In this document: positions 1 to 6,099 of the stretch, piece by piece
Position numbering within the stretch: position 1 is the stretch's first letter
How the letters are laid out: each line of letters opens with the position of its first letter
Source: Azonexus sp.
GTDB lineage: Bacteria > Pseudomonadota > Gammaproteobacteria > Burkholderiales > Rhodocyclaceae
DNA: 14,391 nucleotides
Assembly (NCBI GenBank): GCA_023150195.1
Contig: JAKLLI010000014.1
Location: 1 to 14,391 of the forward strand
Reading direction: 5' to 3'
Position numbers and translations under genes: made by a program
The notes under the pieces: generated by a model
Told to the model about the DNA's origin: nothing
What the model saw: only the letters and a program-made list of their open reading frames with translations
Databases searched by the model: none

Positions 1-206
1 ATACGGTCTTCCGGAGTGTCAAATACCGCATGCAGCGCAATGGTCAGTTCGACTGTGCCCAGATTGGACGATAAGTGGCCGCCGGTTTGTGAGACCGATT
101 CAATCAGGAAGGCGCGCAGTTCATCGGCCAGCTGTGGCAGCAGCTTGCGATCCAGGTGTCGCAGGTCGGCCGGGCTTTCAATGGTGTCGAGCAGCGGGTA
201 GGCCAT
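1..206 (-). CDS. dxs: 1-deoxy-D-xylulose-5-phosphate synthase, N-terminal part (cut by window edge)
   Basis: Only the first 68 codons are present, reading from ATG at 206 off the left edge. Dxs condenses pyruvate and glyceraldehyde 3-phosphate, using thiamine diphosphate, to give DXP, the entry point of the MEP isoprenoid pathway in the cytoplasm. The visible N-terminus has the family pattern: [14 protein letters not shown] at residues 3-16, then the conserved [10 protein letters not shown] at 41-50, whose His belongs to the family's active-site region, and [17 protein letters not shown] at 52-68. The start lies one base after the ispA stop (TGA-T-ATG), so translation is probably coupled to ispA; no clear Shine-Dalgarno sequence is visible. 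The full-length protein would be about 620 residues by family norm. Identification is strong despite the truncation. Confidence 0.95.
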   Translation of the reverse strand, partial: MAYPLLDTIESPADLRHLDRKLLPQLADELRAFLIESVSQTGGHLSSNLGTVELTIALHAVFDTPEDR

Positions 207-207
207 A

Positions 208-1098
208 TCAGAATTGCCGGTGACAAATGAAGTCGGCCAGCTGGGTCAGGCGGCTGGCGCAGTCGCCAAACCGACGCAAAGCATCGAGGGCATCGCTGCG
301 CAACTCATCGGCGTAGGCGCGGGCGCCGTCCAGACCGAGCAGGGCGACATAGGTGGGTTTGTCCGCCGCTTCATCCTTGCCGGCGGTTTTGCCCAGTGTT
401 GCGGTCGACGCCGTGCAGTCGAGAATATCGTCCACGACTTGAAAGAGGAGGCCGGCTCGTTTCGCGAAACGGTCGAGATCGGCGCGTTCTTCGGCGGCCA
501 TTGGCTGGCCGGCCAGGGCGCCGAGCAGTACGGCGGCACGAATCAGTGCGCCGGTTTTGAGCGCGTGCATCAATTCCAGTTCGGGTTGGGCCAGCGGCTT
601 GCCGACGGACGCCAGATCGATTGCCTGGCCGCCAGCCATGCCGCGGGAGCCGCTGGCGTGGGCCAGCAGGGCAATCATTTCCAGTTGCTGGCGGGGGGCG
701 CCAAGTGGCTGCGTGGCGAGCAGTTCGAAGGCCTGGGTCTGCAGGCTGTCGCCCACCAGCAAGGCGGTGGGCTCATCAAATTCGACGTGGCAAGTCGGTC
801 GACCGCGGCGCAGGACGTCGTCGTCCATGCAGGGCAGATCGTCGTGGACCAGCGAATAGGCGTGGATCAGTTCGACCGCGCAGGCCACCGTGTCGAGATG
901 TTCCGGGCTTGCACCTGTCAATTCGCCGGCTGCAAAGGCCAGCAGCGGACGCACCCGTTTGCCGCCACCGAGGGTGGCGTAGCGCATGGCATCGTGCAGC
1001 CGGGCCGGGATGTTGTCGGCAGCGGGCAAGCAGGCGGCCAGCGCGGATTCGACGCGGGCCTGGGTGGCGCCCATCCATTGGGCAAAGGCTTGGGTCAC
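208..1098 (-). CDS. ispA: Farnesyl diphosphate synthase (geranyltranstransferase)
   Basis: A cytoplasmic short-chain trans-prenyl transferase that condenses IPP with DMAPP and GPP to make FPP, the precursor of quinone side chains, undecaprenyl phosphate and hopanoids. The 296 residues match the usual length. Visible motifs are GGGKRVRP at 44-51 (diphosphate binding), the first Asp-rich motif DDLPCMDDD at 86-94 with the two-residue insertion typical of bacterial FPP synthases, GDSLQTQAF at 117-125, the second Asp-rich motif VVDDILD at 221-227, and GKTAGKD at 236-242. The start is GTG at 1098; its first four bases overlap the xseB stop (GTGA), which implies coupled translation. The dxs start follows the stop by one base. 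The order xseB-ispA-dxs is a classic proteobacterial arrangement. The gene is intact and nothing about it looks anomalous. Confidence 0.97.
   Translation of the reverse strand: MTQAFAQWMGATQARVESALAACLPAADNIPARLHDAMRYATLGGGKRVRPLLAFAAGELTGASPEHLDTVACAVELIHAYSLVHDDLPCMDDDVLRRGRPTCHVEFDEPTALLVGDSLQTQAFELLATQPLGAPRQQLEMIALLAHASGSRGMAGGQAIDLASVGKPLAQPELELMHALKTGALIRAAVLLGALAGQPMAAEERADLDRFAKRAGLLFQVVDDILDCTASTATLGKTAGKDEAADKPTYVALLGLDGARAYADELRSDALDALRRFGDCASRLTQLADFICHRQF
796..805. repeat. CGGTCGACCG palindrome (in ispA)
   Basis: A perfect 10-bp palindrome, one of four full copies in the window. Here it is read in codon phase GGT-CGA-CCG (Gly-Arg-Pro) within ispA. Confidence 0.8.
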
Positions 1099-1337
1099 AG
1101 CTTGCCTCCGGCGGTGCCGATGTCGAGGTCGCGCAACTGACCATTTTCAAACACTTGAACCTGTTGTTCCGCGTCGGCGAGCAGGGTGCGGCAATGCTGC
1201 ATCAGGGTCATGCCGCGGCGATAGCTGGCAATCGAGGCTTCCAGTTCAAGCTGGCCATCTTCCATGCGGGCAACGAGCGCCTCCAGTTCGGCCAGCGCCG
1301 TTTCGAATTTCATGTCGGCGACGGGTGTCTGATCCAT
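1095..1337 (-). CDS. xseB: Exodeoxyribonuclease VII small subunit
   Basis: Encodes the 80-residue small subunit of exonuclease VII, the XseA/XseB complex that degrades single-stranded DNA from either end. The helical-hairpin signature is clear: FETALAELEALVARMEDGQLELEAS at about residues 11-35, then a basic turn (YRRG) and a second helix ending in LLADAEQQV at about 52-60. The large subunit XseA is not in this window, as is normal for this locus. The chosen start is ATG 1337, about 20 nt downstream of a plausible promoter's start site; an internal ATG at residue 9 is a possible alternative because neither has a strong ribosome binding site. The stop overlaps the GTG start of ispA by four bases. 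It is the first gene of the isoprenoid operon. Confidence 0.93.
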   Translation of the reverse strand: MDQTPVADMKFETALAELEALVARMEDGQLELEASIASYRRGMTLMQHCRTLLADAEQQVQVFENGQLRDLDIGTAGGKL

Positions 1338-1363
1338 GGCGACCGCGATTTGGGAAACACGTG

Positions 1364-1393
1364 AAAATACTCTATCCGGGGTGTCGGGGTCAA
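1364..1393 (-). promoter_or_regulatory. Candidate sigma-70 promoter of xseB-ispA-dxs
   Basis: On the minus strand, a TTGACC -35 element (1388-1393) is followed after 18 nt by TATTTT as -10 (1364-1369). Transcription would start near 1357, about 20 nt before the xseB ATG. Found by eye only; the match is partial (5 of 6 bases in the -35 box, 4 of 6 in the -10 box). Confidence 0.4.
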
Positions 1394-1397
1394 ATTT

Positions 1398-1430
1398 CGG
1401 GGTAAAATCGCTGTCTCTTTTTTAACCCCG
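1398..1430 (+). promoter_or_regulatory. Leader with TAAAAT box and imperfect hairpin upstream of the Rieske gene
   Basis: The element GGGGTAAAATC (1399-1409) contains TAAAAT (1403-1408), a plausible -10 box for the Rieske gene, without a convincing -35 partner. It also forms one arm of an inverted repeat: CGGGG at 1398-1402 pairs with CCCCG at 1426-1430, and TAAAA with the adjacent T-run/AA, with one bulged A. The hairpin ends one base before the ribosome binding site TGGAGG (1432-1437), which lies six bases before the ATG at 1444. The same GGGGTAAAATC element recurs at 2615-2625, before the next plus-strand gene. Confidence 0.4.
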
Positions 1431-1443
1431 CTGGAGGCTTGGA

Positions 1444-2577
1444 ATGACCGACATGGCGACATCGTCCCGGTTGGCACCCGCAGTTTCCCAACTGCCGGTG
1501 GACTGGTATTTCGATGAACGGATCTATGCGCTGGAGAAGCAGCTCATCTTCGATGCCGGTCCGGGCTACGTCGGACATCAGCTCATGGTGCCCGAGGCGG
1601 GCGATTACCGTTCGCTGGCGTGGAAAGACCACGGCCAGATGTTGCTCAACGGTGGTGTGGAAGGCCCCAATGCCGGTATCTGGCAGATGTCCAATGTCTG
1701 CCGCCACCGCCAGGCGATCATGTTGCAGGGCAGCGGCAAGTTGAACGGCCCGGTCGTTTGTCCCATTCATCGCTGGACTTACGATCAGGGCGGTCAACTG
1801 ATCGGCGCACCGCATTTTCCGCAAAATCCCTGTCTCAATCTGGACAAGGTCAGGCTGGAAAACTGGAATGGTCTGCTGTTCAAGGGGCCGCGCTCGGCCA
1901 ATGGCGATCTGGGTGGCATGAAGGTGGCGGGCGATCTCGATTTTTCCGGCTACAAGCTCGACCACGTCGAGATGCATGAATGCAATTATAACTGGAAGAC
2001 CTTCATCGAGGTCTATCTCGAGGACTACCACGTCGTGCCCTATCACCCGGGTCTGGGGAATTTCGTCACCTGCGACGATCTTTCCTGGCAGTTTGGCGAG
2101 TGGTACTCGGTGCAGAAAGTGGGCATTACCTCGCTGATGAAGTCCGGATCGGCAGCCTACGATCGCTGGCAGAAGGTGGTTCGCGAATATTACGGCGACC
2201 GTGGCGAGACGCCGCCGCAGGGCGCCATCTGGCTGACCTACTATCCGAACATCATGGTGGAGTGGTACCCGCACGTGCTGGTGGTCTCCACCCTGATTCC
2301 GCAAGGGCCGGACAAGACCCTGAACGTGGTCGAGTTCTACTATCCGGAAGAAATCGTCGATTTCGAGCGCGAGTTCATCGAGGCCGAACGGGCCGCCTAT
2401 ATGGAAACCGCGATCGAGGACGACGATATCGGCGAGCGCATGGATCGCGGTCGCAAGGCGCTGCTGGCGCAGGGACGCAACGAAGTCGGGCCTTATCAAA
2501 GTCCGATGGAAGACGGTATGCAGCATTTCCACGAGTTCTATCGTCGGGTTATGCAATCGGCCATCGAGGCGCCATAA
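1444..2577 (+). CDS. Rieske non-heme iron oxygenase, large (alpha) subunit type
   Basis: A 377-residue protein of the aromatic ring-hydroxylating / quaternary-amine Rieske oxygenase family. The Rieske [2Fe-2S] site is complete: C86-x-H88, 17 residues, C106-x2-H109. The catalytic domain has NWK (183-185) and the mononuclear iron motif EDYHVVPYHPG with H196 and H201; the third ligand is probably D326, in an ED-x2-I-x-E-x3-RG context typical of the family. The carboxylate three residues before H196, which links the two metal sites in neighbouring subunits, is Glu193 rather than the Asp of naphthalene-dioxygenase-type enzymes. Glu here is known from the carnitine/betaine/choline monooxygenase group. 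No ferredoxin, reductase or beta subunit lies nearby, so the electron donor is encoded elsewhere. The start is ATG 1444, preceded by TGGAGG at 1432-1437. The substrate is unknown. Confidence 0.88.
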   Translation: MTDMATSSRLAPAVSQLPVDWYFDERIYALEKQLIFDAGPGYVGHQLMVPEAGDYRSLAWKDHGQMLLNGGVEGPNAGIWQMSNVCRHRQAIMLQGSGKLNGPVVCPIHRWTYDQGGQLIGAPHFPQNPCLNLDKVRLENWNGLLFKGPRSANGDLGGMKVAGDLDFSGYKLDHVEMHECNYNWKTFIEVYLEDYHVVPYHPGLGNFVTCDDLSWQFGEWYSVQKVGITSLMKSGSAAYDRWQKVVREYYGDRGETPPQGAIWLTYYPNIMVEWYPHVLVVSTLIPQGPDKTLNVVEFYYPEEIVDFEREFIEAERAAYMETAIEDDDIGERMDRGRKALLAQGRNEVGPYQSPMEDGMQHFHEFYRRVMQSAIEAP

Positions 2578-2597
2578 GCAATTTAGGGCCGCTTCCA

Positions 2598-2607
2598 CGG
2601 TCGACCG
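2598..2607. repeat. CGGTCGACCG palindrome (intergenic)
   Basis: A perfect copy outside any gene, between the Rieske stop and the terminator stem, directly abutting the stem at 2608. Confidence 0.8.
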
Positions 2608-2637
2608 GGGCGACGGGGTAAAATCCGTCGCCCTTTT
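2608..2637 (+). terminator. Rho-independent terminator after the Rieske gene
   Basis: A perfect 9-bp GC-rich stem, GGGCGACGG (2608-2616) with CCGTCGCCC (2625-2633), has an 8-nt loop and is followed by TTTT (2634-2637). It lies about 30 nt after the Rieske stop codon. The loop contains TAAAAT (2619-2624), so the element may also serve as the -10 region of the next gene. Confidence 0.75.
2615..2625 (+). promoter_or_regulatory. GGGGTAAAATC element, candidate -10 region for the EamA gene
   Basis: Same 11-base string as at 1399-1409. TAAAAT at 2619-2624 would place a start site near 2631, about 36 nt before the ATG at 2667. No TTGACA-like -35 is visible at the right distance. It overlaps the terminator loop. 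Confidence 0.35.
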
Positions 2638-2666
2638 CGTTGACGCCCCTTTTGCGAGTTTGAAGC

Positions 2667-3518
2667 ATGCAATCCCTGTGGATGATCGCCGCCAGTTTCC
2701 TGTTTGCCTGCATGGGGGTTTGCGTCAAATTTGCCGCACAGACGCATTCGGCGGTTGAAATCACCTTCTGGCGCAGCTTCATCGCCCTCATCCTGATGTA
2801 CGGCCTGGTGCGCTGGCGCCGGGTGCCGCTGGCAACCCCGCATTGGCGCTGGCAAGTCACGCGTGGCGCCGTCGGATTCTCGGCGCTGTTTGCCTATTTC
2901 TACGCGATCACGCTCTTGCCCTTGGCTACCGCGGTTACGCTGAACTACACCTCGGCGATCTTCCTGGCCATTTACCTGGCGCTCGCCGGCTGGCGCCTGC
3001 GCAAGGGCATGCTGGGGGCGCTGGCGGTGGGCCTGGTGGGTGTGGTCATTCTGCTGAAACCGACCTTGCACGCGGAACAGTTGATGGGCGGGCTGATTGG
3101 TCTGGGCTCCGGCGTGCTCGCCGGCATGGCCTATTTCAGCGTGCGTGAACTGGGCGCCAGGGGCGAACCGGAAACCCGGACGGTCTTCTACTTTTCGCTG
3201 GTGGCCACTGTCTGCTCGGCGGTCTGGCTGGCATTTAGCGAATTTCACCCGGTCGACCGGCAAAGCGGCCTGATTTTGTTCGGCGTCGCTGCTTTTGCGA
3301 CCTTGGCGCAACTGGCCATGACGCGCGCCTATTCGCGCGGCAAGACGCTGATGTCGGCGGCACTGGCCTATAGCACGGTGATTTTTTCCAGCCTGTTCGG
3401 CATGCTGTTCTGGGGCGAAGTCCTGGCGGGCACGGCCTGGCTGGCCATTGGCCTGATCATTCTCTCCGGCATTGCCGCCACGCACTTTTCGCGCGCCAGC
3501 CCGGTGGAACAGGATTAA
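2667..3518 (+). CDS. EamA/DMT-family inner-membrane transporter
   Basis: A 283-residue, strongly hydrophobic protein with about ten predicted membrane segments arranged as two EamA repeats (roughly residues 2-130 and 139-275), the standard length and fold of drug/metabolite transporters. Repeat one has the family-typical pattern of an acidic residue plus WR after the first segments (EITFWRS, about 31-37) and LNYTSAIF at about 92-99. Repeat two has the matching AALAYSTVIFSSLFGMLFWGE near 231-251, where the Gly/Trp/Glu ending is characteristic. DMT proteins usually export small metabolites or amino acids; the substrate cannot be read from the sequence. The start ATG 2667 has only a weak Shine-Dalgarno sequence. 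The next gene begins 31 bases after the stop with no terminator between, so co-transcription is likely. Confidence 0.9.
   Translation: MQSLWMIAASFLFACMGVCVKFAAQTHSAVEITFWRSFIALILMYGLVRWRRVPLATPHWRWQVTRGAVGFSALFAYFYAITLLPLATAVTLNYTSAIFLAIYLALAGWRLRKGMLGALAVGLVGVVILLKPTLHAEQLMGGLIGLGSGVLAGMAYFSVRELGARGEPETRTVFYFSLVATVCSAVWLAFSEFHPVDRQSGLILFGVAAFATLAQLAMTRAYSRGKTLMSAALAYSTVIFSSLFGMLFWGEVLAGTAWLAIGLIILSGIAATHFSRASPVEQD
3250..3259. repeat. CGGTCGACCG palindrome (in the EamA gene)
   Basis: A perfect copy in codon phase GTC-GAC (Val-Asp), different from the phase in ispA. Confidence 0.8.
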
Positions 3519-3549
3519 ACTGAAAGTACAAAAACCGAGGAGAAACACC

Positions 3550-3900
3550 ATGATCGTCATCGACCACAAGGCCCACCGCGTCAACGTTTCCGTCTTTGGC
3601 GAATTCACGCTGGCGGATTACCGCGAGTTCGAGGAAGTCGTCAATTACAAGATCCAGTTTGAAGGCCCCGTCGACCTCTATTTTGACCTGACCAAGATGG
3701 GCGCGCTGACGCTGGATGTGGCTTGGGAGGAGATCAAGTTCTCGCGGGCGCATGCCAACGATTTCAACCGCATTGCCGTGGTCACCGACAGTGAGTGGGT
3801 GACTTGGAGCGCCTGGATATCGCAGACCTTCGTCAATGCCGAAGTGGCCGTCTTCGACGATGCTGCCGAGGCCGATCAATGGCTGGAGGGCGAGGATTGA
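3550..3900 (+). CDS. SpoIIAA-like STAS-domain protein
   Basis: A 116-residue soluble protein matching the SpoIIAA-like (STAS fold) family. It opens with MIVIDHKAHRVNVSVFGEFTL, then has the LYFDLTKMGALTLDVAWEEIKF core (about 39-60) and VVTDSEWVTWSAWISQTF (about 77-94), ending in an acidic alpha-helix with WLEGED. Family members resemble anti-sigma-factor antagonists and lipid-binding STAS proteins, but their role in proteobacteria is unsettled. The start is ATG 3550, backed by the strong ribosome binding site GAGGAG at 3537-3542 with a 7-base spacer; upstream in-frame ATGs lie inside the transporter gene and are rejected. The stop TGA overlaps the TTG start of the following sulfurtransferase by four bases (TTGA), so the two are probably translationally coupled. 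No partner kinase or sigma factor is nearby. Confidence 0.85.
   Translation: MIVIDHKAHRVNVSVFGEFTLADYREFEEVVNYKIQFEGPVDLYFDLTKMGALTLDVAWEEIKFSRAHANDFNRIAVVTDSEWVTWSAWISQTFVNAEVAVFDDAAEADQWLEGED
3885..3890 (+). promoter_or_regulatory. Ribosome binding site deciding the TTG start at 3897
   Basis: GGAGGG lies six bases before TTG 3897. It sits inside the last codons of the STAS gene and supports TTG as the start of the sulfurtransferase. No ATG or GTG lies between here and the first rhodanese motifs in that frame. Confidence 0.65.
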
Positions 3901-4736
3901 GCTACCGCACGCTGCTTGACGTTGCAACGCTGAAGGCTCATCTCGGCGACGCGCAATGGTGCATCGTCGATGTGCGCCATCAATTGATGGACGTGGATTA
4001 CGGAGAGCGTGTGTATGCCCAAGGGCATTTGCCGGGCGCCCACTTTCTGCATTGCGATCGCGATCTGTCTTCGCCGCTGAATGGCCGCAATGGCCGCCAC
4101 CCTTTGCCGGACCCGGTGCGTTTGGCCCAGCGTCTGGGGCAACTCAGTATCGGCCCGCAAACGCAGGTGGTGGTGTACGACGATGCGCAGGGGATGATTG
4201 CCGGCCGCCTCTGGTGGCTGTTGCGCTGGCTGGGGCATGATAAGGTCGCTGTGCTCGATGGCGGGCTACAGGCCTGGCTGGCCGCTGGCGGCTCCTTGAC
4301 GACCGAGGTGCCGGCCTTGGCAACAGCGACTTTTTCGGTGAGCTTGCAGCCGTTCACGGTCGACGTCGCGGCGATGGAAAAAATGCTAGGCAATGGCGCG
4401 AATTGCTTGATCGATGGCCGGGCGCCGGATCGTTTTCGCGGAGAAAACGAAACCATCGATCCCGTGGGCGGCCATATTCCGGGCGCGGTCAACCGCTTCT
4501 TCCGGGACAATTTGCAGGCGGATGGCTGCTTCAAGCCGGCCGCTGTGCTCGCTACCGAATGGCAAGCCATCCTGGGTCAGCACGCGGCCAGCGCGAGCGT
4601 GCATTACTGCGGCTCGGGCGTCTCTGCGTGCCACAATCTCCTGGCCCTTGAAATCGCGGGTCTTTCCGGTGCCCGGCTCTACGGTGGCTCATGGAGTGAA
4701 TGGTGTGCCGATACCTCGCGGCCGGTCGCCCGCTGA
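3897..4736 (+). CDS. sseA: Two-domain sulfurtransferase (3-mercaptopyruvate sulfurtransferase-like)
   Basis: A 279-residue tandem-rhodanese protein that moves a sulfane sulfur from a donor to a thiophile such as cyanide or thioredoxin. The N-terminal non-catalytic rhodanese domain covers about 1-135: VDVRH 24-28, GHLPGAHFL 43-51, VVVYDD 91-96, VLDGGLQAW 119-127. The C-terminal catalytic domain covers about 150-279: LIDGR 171-175, GHIPGAVNRF 192-201, and active-site Cys238 in CGSGVSAC, then LYGGSWSEW 261-269. The CGSGV loop is the mercaptopyruvate type; thiosulfate sulfurtransferases usually have CRKGVTA. The family loop more often ends TA, so SA is a mild variant. Translation from TTG 3897 overlaps the STAS stop, and the rhodanese motifs begin soon after it; longer upstream readings in the frame lie within the STAS gene. 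No signal peptide is visible, so a cytoplasmic location is likely. The symbol follows family resemblance. Confidence 0.86.
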   Translation: MSYRTLLDVATLKAHLGDAQWCIVDVRHQLMDVDYGERVYAQGHLPGAHFLHCDRDLSSPLNGRNGRHPLPDPVRLAQRLGQLSIGPQTQVVVYDDAQGMIAGRLWWLLRWLGHDKVAVLDGGLQAWLAAGGSLTTEVPALATATFSVSLQPFTVDVAAMEKMLGNGANCLIDGRAPDRFRGENETIDPVGGHIPGAVNRFFRDNLQADGCFKPAAVLATEWQAILGQHAASASVHYCGSGVSACHNLLALEIAGLSGARLYGGSWSEWCADTSRPVAR

Positions 4737-4739
4737 CGC

Positions 4740-4868
4740 ATGCATCGGCCTCTTGACCATTCTTTTTGGGCGCACCGTGGTCGCGGTATTGCATTGCTGC
4801 TAATGCTGGCTCTCGTGTCGCTGGCTGGTGGCGTGACCGGCTGGTTTCTGCGTCAGGCTGCGACGTAG
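4740..4868 (+). CDS. Small single-pass membrane protein, 42 residues, unknown function
   Basis: An ORF from ATG 4740 to TAG 4866-4868 begins three bases after the sulfurtransferase stop. The product opens MHRPLDHSFWAHRGRG, continues with one hydrophobic segment (about residues 16-37, rich in Leu, Ala and Gly) and ends WFLRQAAT. Basic residues precede the segment (HRGR, 12-15), which favours an N-in orientation by the positive-inside rule, although Arg38 follows it. The segment could alternatively be an uncleaved signal anchor. There is no strong Shine-Dalgarno sequence, so translation would depend on coupling to the upstream gene. I do not recognise the family. Support rests on position, lack of overlap, and a coherent transmembrane pattern; a chance ORF of this size remains possible. 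Confidence 0.5.
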   Translation: MHRPLDHSFWAHRGRGIALLLMLALVSLAGGVTGWFLRQAAT

Positions 4869-4890
4869 TCGCTTGCCTGTTGTCACTGGA

Positions 4891-6087
4891 TCAGTCTTTC
4901 TGGCGTCCGGGGATACCAGGGAGGACAGCCTGCGTGGTGCGCCAGTCGAATCCCTGGGTGTCCATCAGGACCTGGCCGATCAGGCTGCGCCAGTCCACCC
5001 GTACCGGCAGATCGCGCTTTTCGTTGAGGGCGGCATCCGACAGTCCATCAAAGCCACCCAGCAGGCGTCCTCCGGCAATGGCGCCACCGGCGAGCAAGGC
5101 CAGGCTGCCGTGACCATGATCGGTGCCTTGTGTGCCGTTTTCACGCACCGTGCGACCGAATTCGGTACAGACCAGCACCTGGGTGCGTTGCCATTCGCGG
5201 CGGCCCAGTCCTTCGCGCAGGGCCAGCAAGCCCTGTCCGAGCAGCGGCAGTGCACGCGCCAGCGCATTTTCTTCGCCGGCGTGCGTGTCGAAGCCGCCTA
5301 ACTCGATAAAGGCCAGCGACAGCCGCGGGTTGGCGCTGAGCATGCCGGCGGCGGTTTTGGCCATGCCCGGAAAACCGTTGAGTCCGGCGGCGCCGCGGGC
5401 CGCCTTGGCATCCATGCCTTGCTGGGCATCGATTTCCGCCTGCGTGCTCAGCGCTTGTTCGATGGCGCTGCCGCTCTTATGTTGACCGTGCATGGCCCGG
5501 ATGGCATCCAGGGCCTTGTCCTGGCGCATTTTCAGGCCGCTGCCGCTCAAGGGGGCGATCTCGATGGGGCTGTCGCTGCCTTGCAGGATCAGCGGCTGAT
5601 TGCCCGTAAAGGCGATCAGGGCGGGTGGGCCGGCGCGGCCGATGAGGGCCTGCTGGGCGCGGGCGAGCAAGCCGCTCTCGCCGTGCGGCTTGCCGTTGCC
5701 CAGTTCGAACAAGTCCTGCGCCTGAAAATGGCTGCGGCTGGTATCGGGTGTGCCGGTGGTCGGCGCGAAACTGAGTTCGCGGGCGGCGAACAATTCGGCC
5801 AGTTCCCGCGCGGCGGGATGGGCGCTGAAGCCGGTGCCGGTGAGCGGGATGCCGTTTTCCAGTGCTTGACGGGCAAGGGTAGGGCGCAGGCTGGCGAGTC
5901 GGTGGTCGGCGGTGGGTGCAAAGGCAAACAGGCCATCGAAACCACCGCGCAGAAAGATCAGAATCATGCGTCCCGGTGGCCGTTGAGGGGCGGCCAGCAA
6001 GCGGCTGCCGGGCAGCAGGCCGGCACCAAGGGCCAAGCCCTGTTGCAGCAGTTGGCGACGGGTACACGAAGTCAGGTGATGCGTCAC
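4891..6087 (-). CDS. DUF1501-family exported protein
   Basis: A 398-residue protein of the DUF1501 family, which belongs to the alkaline phosphatase/sulfatase-like superfamily but has no settled function. It opens with a Tat-like signal: twin Arg at 10-11 (TRRQLL), a hydrophobic stretch 13-25, and a likely cleavage after LLAA near 33. Family motifs are FLRGGFDGL at 45-53, GGFDTHAGE at 264-272, CTEFGRTVRENGTQ at 307-320 and GTDHGHGS at 321-328; the Asp and His residues in these are candidate metal or phosphate ligands by analogy with the superfamily. The start is GTG 6087, supported by GAGGAG at 6096-6101 (8-base spacer) located over the stop of the upstream DUF1800 gene, 12 bases away. It is the last gene of the VOC-DUF1800-DUF1501 operon and ends 22 bases from the convergent small ORF, with no clear terminator. 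Confidence 0.9.
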   Translation of the reverse strand: MTHHLTSCTRRQLLQQGLALGAGLLPGSRLLAAPQRPPGRMILIFLRGGFDGLFAFAPTADHRLASLRPTLARQALENGIPLTGTGFSAHPAARELAELFAARELSFAPTTGTPDTSRSHFQAQDLFELGNGKPHGESGLLARAQQALIGRAGPPALIAFTGNQPLILQGSDSPIEIAPLSGSGLKMRQDKALDAIRAMHGQHKSGSAIEQALSTQAEIDAQQGMDAKAARGAAGLNGFPGMAKTAAGMLSANPRLSLAFIELGGFDTHAGEENALARALPLLGQGLLALREGLGRREWQRTQVLVCTEFGRTVRENGTQGTDHGHGSLALLAGGAIAGGRLLGGFDGLSDAALNEKRDLPVRVDWRSLIGQVLMDTQGFDWRTTQAVLPGIPGRQKD

Positions 6088-6099
6088 GATGGCGTCTCC

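Noticed and set aside
214..1140. 308-codon plus-strand frame opposite ispA
   Set aside because: It is a shadow of ispA, whose Asp-rich motifs are unambiguous.
1390..2598. 402-codon open frame on the minus strand opposite the Rieske gene
   Set aside because: It is the antisense shadow of a gene with complete Rieske motifs; its translation shows no family pattern and GC-rich codon structure explains the openness.
2583..3608. 341-codon open frame on the minus strand opposite the EamA gene
   Set aside because: Its translation is Gln/Arg/Gly-rich shadow sequence, and the plus strand encodes a clear ten-segment transporter.
3795..3896. Longer N-terminus for the sulfurtransferase
   Set aside because: It would lie wholly inside the STAS gene; GGAGGG before TTG 3897 and the rhodanese domain boundary support the shorter form.
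4860..4872. Palindromic GCGACGTAGTCGC at the convergent gene ends as a terminator
   Set aside because: The stem is only 5 bp and no T-run follows on either strand.
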